Shown here: positions 24,598 through 32,419 of the stretch, one piece after another
Layout: every line of letters starts with the position of its first letter
How positions within the stretch are numbered: the first letter of the stretch is position 1
NCBI RefSeq assembly: GCF_004122105.1
Contig: NZ_SBKN01000005.1
Coordinates: 62,001-126,000, forward strand
Source of the DNA: Flavobacterium stagni
GTDB lineage: Bacteria > Bacteroidota > Bacteroidia > Flavobacteriales > Flavobacteriaceae
Length of the DNA: 64,000 bases
Direction: 5' to 3'
The notes under the pieces: generated by a model
The model's input: only the letters and a program-made list of their open reading frames with translations
Told to the model about the DNA's origin: nothing
Databases searched by the model: none
Program-made: the position numbers and the translations under genes

Positions 24598-25350
24598 TTA
24601 CCAAGTCATGTTGGGATAAGTGCGTTGCATGTACTGCATTTCGGTCAAGATGAATCCCATGTGTTCGGAATGGATACCTTCTTTACCTCCTTTTAAGAAG
24701 TACTTCAAATCAGGCACAGTTAAGGTCGCTTCCGTCAATAAGGCCGTGATTTCTTGAGTCCAAGCCGCTTTTAAAGCAGCAACATCCACGCCTACTCCTG
24801 CTTCCACCATGGCGGTATCATCTGCGGTCATTAGGAACAACTCGTTGGTGAAAGTCCACAAATTGTCGAAAGCTTCTTGGATGCGGTTATGACTTTCTTC
24901 GGTTCCGTCGCCCAAACGTTTGATCCAATCGCCAGAAAAACGCTTGTGGTAACTCACTTCTTTGATGCTTTTCTTCGCGATGGCAGCTAGCACTTCGTCG
25001 TTGCTGTTTTGTAATTGTTCCAACAACAACAGATGAAACACATCAAACATGTATTGACGTGCCATCACATACCCAAAATCAGTATTGGGTTGTTCTACCA
25101 ACAAGACGTTTTTGTATTCGCGTTCTTTACGCAAAAAAGCTAAGGTATCTTCAGTAGCCTCCCCGCCTTGCAATTCGGCTGCATATTGATAATAGCTGCG
25201 CGTTTGCCCTAGCAGGTCTAAGGCGATATTGGTGGTGGCAATATCGGTTTCCAGACTGGGTCCGTGCCCACACAGTTCGCTTAAGCGTTGCCCAAGGATG
25301 AGTGCGTTGTCGGCGATACCAAGGATGTAGTTTACTTTAGTCGTATACAT
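24598..25350 (-). CDS. paaC: Phenylacetyl-CoA epoxidase structural subunit PaaC
   Basis: 250 residues starting at MYTTKVNYILGIADNALILG. A ferritin-like helical protein that is the non-catalytic partner of PaaA. Typical segments are QRLSELCGHGPSLETDIATTN, EVSYHKRFSGDWIKRLGDG and HMGFILTEMQYMQRTYP. The start was set at the conserved helix, because an upstream ATG would read through the AAGTCGT repeat. Confidence 0.93.
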   Translation of the reverse strand: MYTTKVNYILGIADNALILGQRLSELCGHGPSLETDIATTNIALDLLGQTRSYYQYAAELQGGEATEDTLAFLRKEREYKNVLLVEQPNTDFGYVMARQYMFDVFHLLLLEQLQNSNDEVLAAIAKKSIKEVSYHKRFSGDWIKRLGDGTEESHNRIQEAFDNLWTFTNELFLMTADDTAMVEAGVGVDVAALKAAWTQEITALLTEATLTVPDLKYFLKGGKEGIHSEHMGFILTEMQYMQRTYPNMTW

Positions 25351-25377
25351 GGTTCTATGATTAGTCATAAGTCGAAA

Positions 25378-25949
25378 AAGTCGTAAGTCGTAAGTCATCT
25401 TGGACTAAAACTCAAACCCTTTTACCTATGGACACATTTTATTTTTTTTTTTAATCTTTAAGGCTTAATGATTTAATCAAGCCTCGAATTATTCTTGCTA
25501 CCTCATTGGCGCGTTCGATTAACATTTTTGAAATTGATTCCTCCAAATAATTTAACCGATTTCCCAAATAAAGCATAGATTTCACTTCGCTACACGAGCC
25601 TAAACTAATGTATAGAAATCGAACAAATTCTTTATCACTCATTCGATCAAAACCTTCTGCAATGTTGTTAGAAATAGATACGACTGCATTCTGAATTTGA
25701 TTTTTGTATCCAAAATCTTTTACACTCGAAAATTCTTTATAAATCAACACTGCTAAATCTTGTGCTTTTTGCCAAGCCAAAATTTCTTCGAACTGATAAA
25801 ACTTCATACTTTTTAAGATTACTCCACTTCATTTTCCTTTTCATTTTTCTAAAATAGCGTCATGTCTATCTATTCACTTTTCGTAATTATCGCATCAAAA
25901 AGTCTTTTTATAAGCCACTTATGACTGATGACTTTCCGACTTACGACTT
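25378..25949. mobile_element. Intervening-sequence-like unit: four-helix-bundle gene flanked by a ~21-bp inverted repeat
   Basis: The left arm AAGTCGTAAGTCGTAAGTCAT (25378-25398) is matched by the right arm at 25928-25949, whose reverse complement begins AAGTCGTAAGTCG and ends AAAGTCAT, with a single one-base gap. Between them is only the S23-type gene and AT-rich sequence. Complementary ends around such a gene recall 23S rRNA intervening sequences, but here the unit splits paaC from paaB. The arms are also built of heptamers, so a chance origin from the local repeat words is an alternative. Confidence 0.55.
25451..25807 (-). CDS. Four-helix-bundle protein (S23 / 23S rRNA intervening-sequence family)
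   Basis: A 118-residue all-helical protein. EEILAWQKAQDLAVLIYKE, SISNNIAEGFDR and RFLYISLGSCSEVKSMLYLG are hallmarks of the family encoded in 23S rRNA intervening sequences; relatives include Avd accessory proteins of diversity-generating retroelements. No reverse transcriptase or variable repeat is nearby. It lies in the paa gene run in the same direction but has no known role there. Codon use is more AT-rich than the paa genes, consistent with insertion. Confidence 0.88.
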   Translation of the reverse strand: MKFYQFEEILAWQKAQDLAVLIYKEFSSVKDFGYKNQIQNAVVSISNNIAEGFDRMSDKEFVRFLYISLGSCSEVKSMLYLGNRLNYLEESISKMLIERANEVARIIRGLIKSLSLKD

Positions 25950-25950
25950 C

Positions 25951-26232
25951 TTACATATGCTTTAACTCATCCGGCAATTCATAGAATGTGGGATGACGGT
26001 ACACTTTATCCAATGCCGGTTCGAAGGTTTCTCCGTTGTGTTCGGGATTGGAGGCGGTGATTTGGCTAGAGGGTACAACCCAAATGCTTACCCCTTCGCC
26101 ACGGCGGGTATAGACATCGCGTGCATTTTCTAATGCCATGGTTGCATCGGTTGCGTGAAGGGAACCACAGTGGCGGTGTTCTAATCCGTTTTTGCTACGG
26201 ATAAAGACTTCCCATAGAGGCCAATTGTTCAT
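25951..26232 (-). CDS. paaB: Phenylacetyl-CoA epoxidase subunit PaaB
   Basis: 93 residues. WPLWEVFIRSKNGLEHRHCG followed by SLHA and DATMALENARDVYTRRGEG are the PaaB signature. It bridges PaaA-PaaC heterodimers in the multicomponent monooxygenase. It is followed, in transcription order, by the four-helix-bundle insertion and then paaC. Confidence 0.95.
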   Translation of the reverse strand: MNNWPLWEVFIRSKNGLEHRHCGSLHATDATMALENARDVYTRRGEGVSIWVVPSSQITASNPEHNGETFEPALDKVYRHPTFYELPDELKHM

Positions 26233-26240
26233 AAAATTAT

Positions 26241-26261
26241 GAGTTATGAGTTATGAATTAT
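26241..26261. repeat. Heptamer array GAGTTAT/GAATTAT, 3 units
   Basis: Two GAGTTAT and one GAATTAT in the paaA-paaB spacer, the same words as upstream of paaI. Confidence 0.75.
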
Positions 26262-26267
26262 GTGTTG

Positions 26268-27224
26268 TTACACTGCTTTTTCTAGGTTGCGTTGGGTTTG
26301 TTTTTCGGCATGGGCCATGGCGGCATCGCGTACCCAAGTTCCTTTTTCCCAGGCGGAACGACGGGCTTCTAAACGCAATTTGTTGCATTTTCCATGTCCG
26401 TTAACGACTTGCCAGAACTCTTCCCAATCGATTTCACCGAAGTCGTAATGTTTACGATCTTCGTTCCATTTTAGGTTCGCGTCTGGAATTTTTGCGCCCA
26501 AGATTTCGGCTTGCGGCACGGTTTGGTCCACAAACTGTTGACGAAGTTCGTCGTTGGTTTTGCGTTTCAATTTCCATTTCACGGATTGTTCGGTGTTAGG
26601 TGATTCGGCATCACGGGGTCCGAACATCATCAAAGACGGCCACCACCAGCGGTTTAAGGCATCTTGCACCATATCCTTTTGTTCTTGCGTTCCTTTAGAC
26701 ATGGTTAATAAGATTTCGTAGCCTTGACGTTGGTGAAAACTTTCTTCTTTACAGATACGAATCATGGCACGCGAATAGGGTCCGTAGGACGTTCCCATTA
26801 AAGCTACTTGATTCATAATAGCGGCTCCGTCAACCAACCAACCGATGGCACCGATATCGGCCCATGTCAAGGAGGGATAGTTGAAAATGCTGGAATATTT
26901 TGCTTTACCTGTATGCAATTGCTCGTACATTTCGTCACGTGAAATGCCTAAGGTTTCGGCGGCGCTGTACAAGTACAAGCCGTGTCCGCCTTCATCTTGG
27001 ATTTTGGCCAATAAGGCAACTTTACGACGCAAGGATGGCGCGCGGGTAATCCAATTGGCTTCGGGCAACATCCCTACGATTTCGGAGTGGGCGTGTTGCG
27101 AAATTTGACGAATGTGCGTTTGACGGTATTTCTCCGGCATCCAATCTTTGGGTTCAATTTTCTCGTCGTTATCGATGCGACGTTGAAACAATTCTTCTAA
27201 GTTTTTGATCTCTTTTTCTGACAT
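26268..27224 (-). CDS. paaA: Phenylacetyl-CoA epoxidase catalytic subunit PaaA
   Basis: 318 residues starting at [11 protein letters not shown] (the frame upstream opens only with TTG). The ferritin-like di-iron site is visible in [13 protein letters not shown] and [15 protein letters not shown], each with the ExxH arrangement. [19 protein letters not shown] is also conserved. It epoxidises the aromatic ring of phenylacetyl-CoA with O2, using electrons from PaaE. Cytoplasmic. Confidence 0.96.
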   Translation of the reverse strand: MSEKEIKNLEELFQRRIDNDEKIEPKDWMPEKYRQTHIRQISQHAHSEIVGMLPEANWITRAPSLRRKVALLAKIQDEGGHGLYLYSAAETLGISRDEMYEQLHTGKAKYSSIFNYPSLTWADIGAIGWLVDGAAIMNQVALMGTSYGPYSRAMIRICKEESFHQRQGYEILLTMSKGTQEQKDMVQDALNRWWWPSLMMFGPRDAESPNTEQSVKWKLKRKTNDELRQQFVDQTVPQAEILGAKIPDANLKWNEDRKHYDFGEIDWEEFWQVVNGHGKCNKLRLEARRSAWEKGTWVRDAAMAHAEKQTQRNLEKAV

Positions 27225-27332
27225 CGTTGAATCCTTTTCGTTAGACAACTTGATGATCCCGAAGGCACATCGTTTTTTTTGTTTTTATGTTTTTCCCTTT
27301 TGGGATAATGTGATTTGAAAATCAATATTGTT

Positions 27333-27385
27333 GTTTAGCCCCGACCTGCCGGCAGGCAGGCAGGTAAAGGCGAAAGCGGGAAGTT
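27333..27385. repeat. Dispersed GC-rich repeat in the paaE-paaA spacer
   Basis: TAGCCCCGACCTGCC, GGCAGGCAGGCAGG and AAAGGCGAAAGCGGGAA match parts of the copies at 17.4 and 21.4 kb. Confidence 0.75.
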
Positions 27386-27423
27386 ACGTTCCTCAGAAAT
27401 CGGAACGTCTGCTACTTAACTCA

Positions 27424-28497
27424 TTACACCCCAAAGTCCACTACTACTTTCTTGGAAGTTGGAACAGCCTGACAACTCAATGTATAGTTTTTGGCCAATT
27501 CGTCTTCTTCCAGCGAGTAGTTCAATTTCATTTCGACCGAACCTTCTTTGACGATGCAACGGCAAGTACTGCACACGCCTCCTTTGCAGGCATAGGGCAA
27601 GTCGGCTCCCGCGGCAATCGCACCATCGAGGATGTTATCAAAATCATCGCCCATCACAAAGTGGAATTCTTTACCGCCATCGATGATGGTGACTTCGGTT
27701 CCTTCGACTTTTTTCTCGACGATTTTGCTGATGCGTTCTTTATCGGCCTCGGAAATCCCGGTATTGAATAACTCGAAATGAATGTATTCTTTGGGCAATC
27801 CAGCGGCCGTGAGTTCGTCCCGCAACAAGTGAATCATTTCCTCGGGTCCACACAAAAAACAATCGTGTGTATTGGGAATATCGATGATTCGCTTAGTAAG
27901 CGTTTGTATTTTTTCTTGGGTAAAACGACCGTTGAACAGTTCGGCGTGGCGGTGTTCTTTGGTCAAGAAATGGAAAATCTCAAAACGATTGAAATAGGTG
28001 TTTTTCAATTGTTCAATTTCTTCTTTAAAGATAATGGATTTTACGCTACGATTCAGGTAAAACAGTTTAAAAGTGCTGTGGGGTTCGTTGGCCAAATGCG
28101 TTTTGATGATGGACAACATGGGTGTTATTCCGCTACCTGCTGCAAAAGCGATGTAATTTTTAGCTACTTCTTTTTGCGTTTCCACATAAAACTTTCCATC
28201 GGGCGCCATCACTTCGATTTCGTCCCCCGCTTGCAACTGTTCGTTGACATAAGTCGAAAATAATCCGCCGGGAATTTGTTTGACCGCCACTTGCCATTTT
28301 TGTTCGTGTGGTGCCGAACAAAGAGAATAGGAACGGCGCACTTCTTGGCCGTCCAACTGCGTTTTGAACGTGAGGTGTTGGCCTTGTTTGAATTGGAAAG
28401 CCGGTTGGATTTCGGCAGGAATATCCAAAGTCACCACCGAACAATCTTTGGTTTCCTTGTAAATAGCAGCAACTTTTACCTTGTAAAACTGAACCAT
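27424..28497 (-). CDS. paaE: Phenylacetyl-CoA epoxidase reductase PaaE
   Basis: 357 residues starting at MVQFYKVKVA. The FAD-binding segment is RRSYSLCSAP, the NAD(P)-binding segment AAGSGITPMLSIIK, and the C-terminal plant-type [2Fe-2S] ferredoxin has CKGGVCSTCRC plus a distal Cys in LSCQAV. It passes electrons from NADPH to the PaaA di-iron centre. It is the first structural gene behind the TetR regulator, with a promoter and an 18-bp palindrome in front. Confidence 0.95.
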   Translation of the reverse strand: MVQFYKVKVAAIYKETKDCSVVTLDIPAEIQPAFQFKQGQHLTFKTQLDGQEVRRSYSLCSAPHEQKWQVAVKQIPGGLFSTYVNEQLQAGDEIEVMAPDGKFYVETQKEVAKNYIAFAAGSGITPMLSIIKTHLANEPHSTFKLFYLNRSVKSIIFKEEIEQLKNTYFNRFEIFHFLTKEHRHAELFNGRFTQEKIQTLTKRIIDIPNTHDCFLCGPEEMIHLLRDELTAAGLPKEYIHFELFNTGISEADKERISKIVEKKVEGTEVTIIDGGKEFHFVMGDDFDNILDGAIAAGADLPYACKGGVCSTCRCIVKEGSVEMKLNYSLEEDELAKNYTLSCQAVPTSKKVVVDFGV

Positions 28498-28515
28498 AAT
28501 TTGCGTTTCTAATTT

Positions 28516-28533
28516 AACTAACAATTGTTAGTT
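28516..28533. promoter_or_regulatory. Probable operator: 18-bp perfect palindrome before paaE
   Basis: AACTAACAATTGTTAGTT is a perfect 9+9 palindrome, 19 bp upstream of the paaE start codon and 8 bp downstream of a TAAATTTG -7 box. It thus covers the expected transcription start, as repressor sites often do. The adjacent TetR gene is the obvious candidate to bind it. Confidence 0.7.
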
Positions 28534-28540
28534 TACGATA

Positions 28541-28548
28541 CAAATTTA
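28541..28548 (-). promoter_or_regulatory. Bacteroidetes-type -7 promoter box for paaE
   Basis: Minus-strand TAAATTTG matches the TANNTTTG -7 consensus. A TTTCG about 20 nt upstream may be the -33 element. It is the only good promoter seen ahead of the paa run, so the whole run may depend on it. Confidence 0.55.
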
Positions 28549-28586
28549 GTGATTTTTTTAATGGGTTACGAAATCGTTGTAAATTT

Positions 28587-29171
28587 TTAACGTGCGTTTA
28601 CGGTGATCCCCTCGAGGAGCACGTTGCGCATATCGTTGCGCAGGGTAGTTTCGCTGAGGCTTTTGGTTTTATTGTACCAAAGGTAAAGCGTGCGCAAGGT
28701 GGACAAAATAGAGAAAATAATGACTTCGGGATTGCGGTGTTGGATTTCGCCGTTTTGCACACCCACTTTCACAATTTGTCGGAAATTTTCCTCGTAATCG
28801 GTGCGCATTTTTAAGAAATATTTCAAATCGGCTTCTTGCTCCAAATGCATCCAATCGTTATTCAAACAAGCGAGTGCATCGGGATTGCGCAGGGTGATAT
28901 CGATATGCAATTGGATAATCCGTTCGATTTTAGCGATTGCGGAAGCTTCACTTTGCTGTACTTCTTCCATTACGGTTGTAAATTCTTCGGCGATAGTGAT
29001 CACGATGAGTACGAGAATTTCTTGTTTGGATGCAATGTGGTTGTACAAACTCGCCGCCTTGATGTTCATGGCTTGGGCGATATCGCGCACAGTTACGGCG
29101 CTGTATCCTTTCTCTTTAAAGAGTCGGGCCGCGACGTTGATAATTTCCGTTTTGCGATCGGTGGGTTTCAT
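28587..29171 (-). CDS. TetR/AcrR-family regulator, probable PaaR
   Basis: 194 residues starting at MKPTDRKTEI. The N-terminal HTH is RDIAQAMNIKAASLYNHIASKQEIL, preceded by AARLFKEKGYSAVTV. The C-terminal ligand domain is helical. It lies directly upstream of paaE in the same direction and is a natural repressor of the paa genes, relieved by phenylacetyl-CoA as in PaaR of Burkholderia and Thermus (family knowledge). A smaller dyad, GTAAC-TTGA-GTTAC (29202-29215), upstream of its own start may be an autoregulatory site. Confidence 0.85.
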   Translation of the reverse strand: MKPTDRKTEIINVAARLFKEKGYSAVTVRDIAQAMNIKAASLYNHIASKQEILVLIVITIAEEFTTVMEEVQQSEASAIAKIERIIQLHIDITLRNPDALACLNNDWMHLEQEADLKYFLKMRTDYEENFRQIVKVGVQNGEIQHRNPEVIIFSILSTLRTLYLWYNKTKSLSETTLRNDMRNVLLEGITVNAR

Positions 29172-29237
29172 GGGAGTCAAATGTACACAATTTTGCGTTT
29201 GGTAACTTGAGTTACGCTACACATGCAATTGACGTTT

Positions 29238-29245
29238 TACCTTTG
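29238..29245 (+). promoter_or_regulatory. -7 box for the rhodanese gene
   Basis: TACCTTTG matches TANNTTTG, 18 bp upstream of the start codon. No convincing -33 element is seen. It is in the divergent intergenic region shared with the TetR gene. Confidence 0.45.
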
Positions 29246-29262
29246 TCAAAAAAAAGAACAGT

Positions 29263-29574
29263 ATGGGACTATTGAATATGTTAGGATTTGGTGGAAAATC
29301 TGAAAATGTGAAAGAATTTATGGCAAAAGGCGCGGTGGTCATTGACGTGCGCACCTATGAAGAATTTGCTTCGGGTCATATCAAAGGATCGAAAAACATT
29401 CCGTTGCAAATTATCAGCGGTAAAGTTGCTGAAATAAAAAAACTAAACCAACCCATCATAGTGTGTTGCCGCAGTGGTATGCGCAGTGCACAAGCCGCTT
29501 CAATCTTAAAAGCACAAGGTATTGAAGTTATGAACGGCGGTGGTTGGGAAGGTTTGAATCGAGAATTGGCTTAG
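29263..29574 (+). CDS. Rhodanese-like single-domain protein
   Basis: 103 residues. VVIDVRTYEEFASGHIKGSKNI is the CH2A motif and the active-site loop is CCRSGMRS with the catalytic Cys. Such cytoplasmic single-domain rhodaneses transfer sulfane sulfur (thiosulfate or persulfide to acceptors). The gene is divergent from the TetR gene and ends in a strong terminator, so it is monocistronic. Confidence 0.9.
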   Translation: MGLLNMLGFGGKSENVKEFMAKGAVVIDVRTYEEFASGHIKGSKNIPLQIISGKVAEIKKLNQPIIVCCRSGMRSAQAASILKAQGIEVMNGGGWEGLNRELA

Positions 29575-29578
29575 TATG

Positions 29579-29610
29579 AAAAAGTCCCGAGTAAAATCGG
29601 GACTTTTTTT
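29579..29610. terminator. Bidirectional terminator between rhodanese and lipoprotein genes
   Basis: AAAAAGTCCCGA and TCGGGACTTTTTTT form a stem with a 6-nt loop. Its right end overlaps the stop codon of the converging lipoprotein gene. Confidence 0.88.
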
Positions 29611-30055
29611 ATTGAATCGGGATGTTGGTAAAGGTTCCTGTGAGCGAATTTACTCCAGTAATTCCTGTACCTGTTGGAATTGAAAAAGAACCTGAGAGCT
29701 TGTTGTTTGCATTTGCCGTAATCGTAACACTTCCTGAAGTCCCCAACCACATCGCATTGGATCCGGGTTTAAGATAAGTTAGTACATTGGTTGCATTGTC
29801 TATTGTATAGGATCCTACTGCAAGCGACGACAGATTTATTTCAACAACTGTTGAGCCATTGTGAACTGCAAAAATGGACTTGAAAGTTGCATTTGCATAA
29901 GGTGTGGAAACCGTCTGATTCGCTGTAGCACCATTTTCTGTATAAAAGAAACCATCGGTTACGGAATTTGAATTGTTATTTGACGTTGGATTGTCTTTTG
30001 AGCAAGACACTAAGCTCGTGACAAGACATAAGAGAACTATTTTAAAAATTTTCAT
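29609..30055 (-). CDS. Small lipoprotein of unknown function
   Basis: 148 residues with a lipoprotein signal (LVSC, Cys ~18). The mature part is a beta-rich, Asn/Thr/Ser/Gly-rich domain resembling DUF6252-type Bacteroidetes lipoproteins. It starts 3 bp after the stop codon of the ELWxxDGT gene, so both belong to one unit controlled by the 31889 dyad. Surface location is likely; function unknown. Confidence 0.65.
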   Translation of the reverse strand: MKIFKIVLLCLVTSLVSCSKDNPTSNNNSNSVTDGFFYTENGATANQTVSTPYANATFKSIFAVHNGSTVVEINLSSLAVGSYTIDNATNVLTYLKPGSNAMWLGTSGSVTITANANNKLSGSFSIPTGTGITGVNSLTGTFTNIPIQ

Positions 30056-30058
30056 GAT

Positions 30059-31840
30059 CTATTGTTTTAAAATTTGAATGCTTGTTTGTTTTTCTTGGGT
30101 CGAAATTTGTACGATATAAACTCCCGCAGGTAACGTGGATACATCTACGGATGCATCTTGGGAGTCACATTGGGCTTGAAGGACACTTCTTCCTTCAATC
30201 GAAAATACCTCAACACGAACTTGCTCTTGTAATTGGTCTATGGTAAAATACGATTGGGTTGGATTCGGGTACACTTTGAACTTTCCATTTGAAGTATTCA
30301 CTACAGCTAAATTCGGGTCGGTCAACATCCATAATTCGGCAGTTCCGCCCAGTTGAAAAGCCGCTCTAAAAAACAAACTATTATTGGACACTTCCAATTC
30401 TTTAGGGATTGTATTCATCGCTAGCGTTGCATTTACCGTTGTAGGCATTTGTCGGGCCACGTTCACCGTACCCGCAGCGGTACCGTTAGTTTTAGATAAA
30501 AATCCCGTTTTTGTTTTTACAAAATAGAGTTCGTTATTATACACAATCGACACCAAGCCCAACCCAAAAGAATTGTCAAAATGACTCACTTGATTGGTTT
30601 GTAGTCCTTGAATCATCGAGAGCGAATCGTCAGAAGGGTTCAAGCGCCAAAGCACTAATTCCGCTTGATTTGAATTCGAAGCACCATCGGATCCTTGAAA
30701 ATAGAGTGAGCCGTTGAATTCCCGCATGGTATTTTCAACGGTAGTATCGGAAGTTCCTGTATCTCCGAGATAGGTTTCCATGGCGCGCAAATAGGTGAAA
30801 TTCCCGGCGGTATCGATTTTCCATATTCCTTGTTGCGTGGGCACGAGACGGTTTCTAGCAAAAAAATACAGGGCATTATTAGCTACAGTAAATCCACGTG
30901 CTAAGGCAAAATGATTGATAAACAATGAGTTCGTATTCGGATTGGGCAACGTAAAAATTTGGGTTCCTGCTTCCGTTCCGTCGGTGCTGTATAGGGCATA
31001 ATTTGTATAGTCTGTGGCATTGGTATTGTTGGGTCGGCAGGTAAACCACAGGCGGTTGTTGAAAATTTGAAACGGAAAATACAGATAATTGCCTCCGTAG
31101 TAAAAAGCACCCCGTTCTGAAGTGGTATATAAATTACTCAAATCGACTACTTTTTGCGTCCCTGCTGTGGTCCCGTCGGTGGCATAAAGTTCGTAGCCAG
31201 TTGTACCATCATTGGCCACAAAGTATAATTTCCCATTAAAAACTTTAAAATTAGGATTGAATTGGGTTGAAACGGCCGAATTGAATCCGGGGTAAATATC
31301 TTTTAATAAGGATGTCCCTGCGAGTGTGCCATCGGAAGACCAAATTTCTTGCGCGGTATTTATATTGGAACCCACAAAATACATTTTGCCATTAAAAACA
31401 GTCAAGTATTTTAAATTGGTACAACCCGCAGCCGTGTAATCAAAAACTTTAACCGTTCCCGCTGTAGTTCCATCGGTACACCACAATGAATTTGCAGTTT
31501 GATTAAACGGATTATCGCTGGCAGGAAAATACAACTTGTTGTTGAAAATGCAGGTTCGATCCCGAAACTCCACGGGATCTTCCATAGCAACATCTAGGGC
31601 ACTCGAACCGATGAAGGTCCCTGAAAATGAGATTTCTTTGAGTAAAGTAGTTGTATTTCCGTCATAGACAAACAATTCGCGTCCGCTTGTAGAGGACATT
31701 CCGGCAAAGATCATTTTCCCATTCAAAACGGTAAAGCCGGTAGGTTTTGCGATTCCGGCAGCTCCCGGAGTGACCACTGGTGGTTGAGCGAATATCCAGG
31801 TGGTCCATAAAAAGAAAAACGTGTGTACAAGTGTTTTCAT
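30059..31840 (-). CDS. Secreted ELWxxDGT-repeat protein with type IX (type A) sorting domain
   Basis: 593 residues with a signal peptide (cleavage after IFAQ). It carries at least five repeats of the form LWCTDGTTAGTVKV, IWSSDGTLAGTSLL, LYATDGTTAGTQKV and LYSTDGTEAGTQIF, interleaved with FNGKMYF-type beta strands, giving a beta-propeller-like protein. The C-terminal ~75 residues (VYPNPTQSYFTIDQL ... PAGVYIVQIS ... KQTSIQILKQ) are a classic T9SS type A sorting domain. It should be secreted and attached to the cell surface. The ATACG-N8-CGTAT dyad lies 49 bp upstream. Confidence 0.88.
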   Translation of the reverse strand: MKTLVHTFFFLWTTWIFAQPPVVTPGAAGIAKPTGFTVLNGKMIFAGMSSTSGRELFVYDGNTTTLLKEISFSGTFIGSSALDVAMEDPVEFRDRTCIFNNKLYFPASDNPFNQTANSLWCTDGTTAGTVKVFDYTAAGCTNLKYLTVFNGKMYFVGSNINTAQEIWSSDGTLAGTSLLKDIYPGFNSAVSTQFNPNFKVFNGKLYFVANDGTTGYELYATDGTTAGTQKVVDLSNLYTTSERGAFYYGGNYLYFPFQIFNNRLWFTCRPNNTNATDYTNYALYSTDGTEAGTQIFTLPNPNTNSLFINHFALARGFTVANNALYFFARNRLVPTQQGIWKIDTAGNFTYLRAMETYLGDTGTSDTTVENTMREFNGSLYFQGSDGASNSNQAELVLWRLNPSDDSLSMIQGLQTNQVSHFDNSFGLGLVSIVYNNELYFVKTKTGFLSKTNGTAAGTVNVARQMPTTVNATLAMNTIPKELEVSNNSLFFRAAFQLGGTAELWMLTDPNLAVVNTSNGKFKVYPNPTQSYFTIDQLQEQVRVEVFSIEGRSVLQAQCDSQDASVDVSTLPAGVYIVQISTQEKQTSIQILKQ

Positions 31841-31888
31841 AATCTTCTATTTAAGTTACAAAAATGAACAACTTGTACACACGAATCC

Positions 31889-31906
31889 ATGCGCCAAACG
31901 GCGTAT
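31889..31906. promoter_or_regulatory. 18-bp dyad, site 1 of 6 (before the ELWxxDGT gene)
   Basis: ATGCG-N8-CGTAT, one mismatch from the consensus ATACG-N8-CGTAT. It lies 49 bp upstream of the ELWxxDGT start codon and just before the stop codon of the next gene upstream. Confidence 0.7.
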
Positions 31907-31910
31907 TTGT

Positions 31911-32408
31911 TTAGTATTTAGTCGTAAAACGAATGCTGATTTTTCCGGAAGCATCAAGCAGGATGGTTGCTATTAAGTTGGCCGTACCGACATTGGACCC
32001 ATAGCGCTTGCGAATTTCAATTTTACGAACGATTCCTGCTTCTTTGTCGGCGGTGGTCAATAATTGGGGTTGTGCTTGGCTGTCGTAATGGTTGTAAGGA
32101 ATGCTCATGGTTTTCGCAAAAAGATCATCCATGATAGCATTGTCGCCTTTTTTGTTGTATGCTGCGATAATGAAATTTTCGGTAAAACTCACTTCGACGG
32201 CTTTTACGGTAAAGTCGGTGATTTTAAGTTCCGATTTAAAGGCTTCGCCTTTTAGTGTTTGGTCATAGCCTAAGGATTTTCCTTTGACTTGGGCGAAGTT
32301 GGCTTTAATTAGCGCTTCCAATTCTGCTGGAAAGCGATCTGAGATTTGGGATGTTGCATCTATAGACAATAAAGTCACGACAACTAAAAGGATTGTTTTT
32401 AATTTCAT
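31911..32408 (-). CDS. Exported protein of unknown function
   Basis: 165 residues with a signal peptide (cleavage after ATSQ). Mature domain of mixed alpha/beta type with no motif I recognise; RKIEIRKRYGSNVG and GKISIRFTTKY are the clearest strands. It is the last gene of a four-gene run (gaps of 1-11 bp or 4-bp overlaps) behind the 35631 dyad. Probably periplasmic. Confidence 0.6.
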   Translation of the reverse strand: MKLKTILLVVVTLLSIDATSQISDRFPAELEALIKANFAQVKGKSLGYDQTLKGEAFKSELKITDFTVKAVEVSFTENFIIAAYNKKGDNAIMDDLFAKTMSIPYNHYDSQAQPQLLTTADKEAGIVRKIEIRKRYGSNVGTANLIATILLDASGKISIRFTTKY

Positions 32409-32419
32409 AAGACTAAAAA

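Noticed and set aside
25451..25807. Diversity-generating retroelement (Avd accessory gene)
   Set aside because: The four-helix-bundle protein is of the related S23 type, but there is no reverse transcriptase, template repeat or variable repeat nearby.
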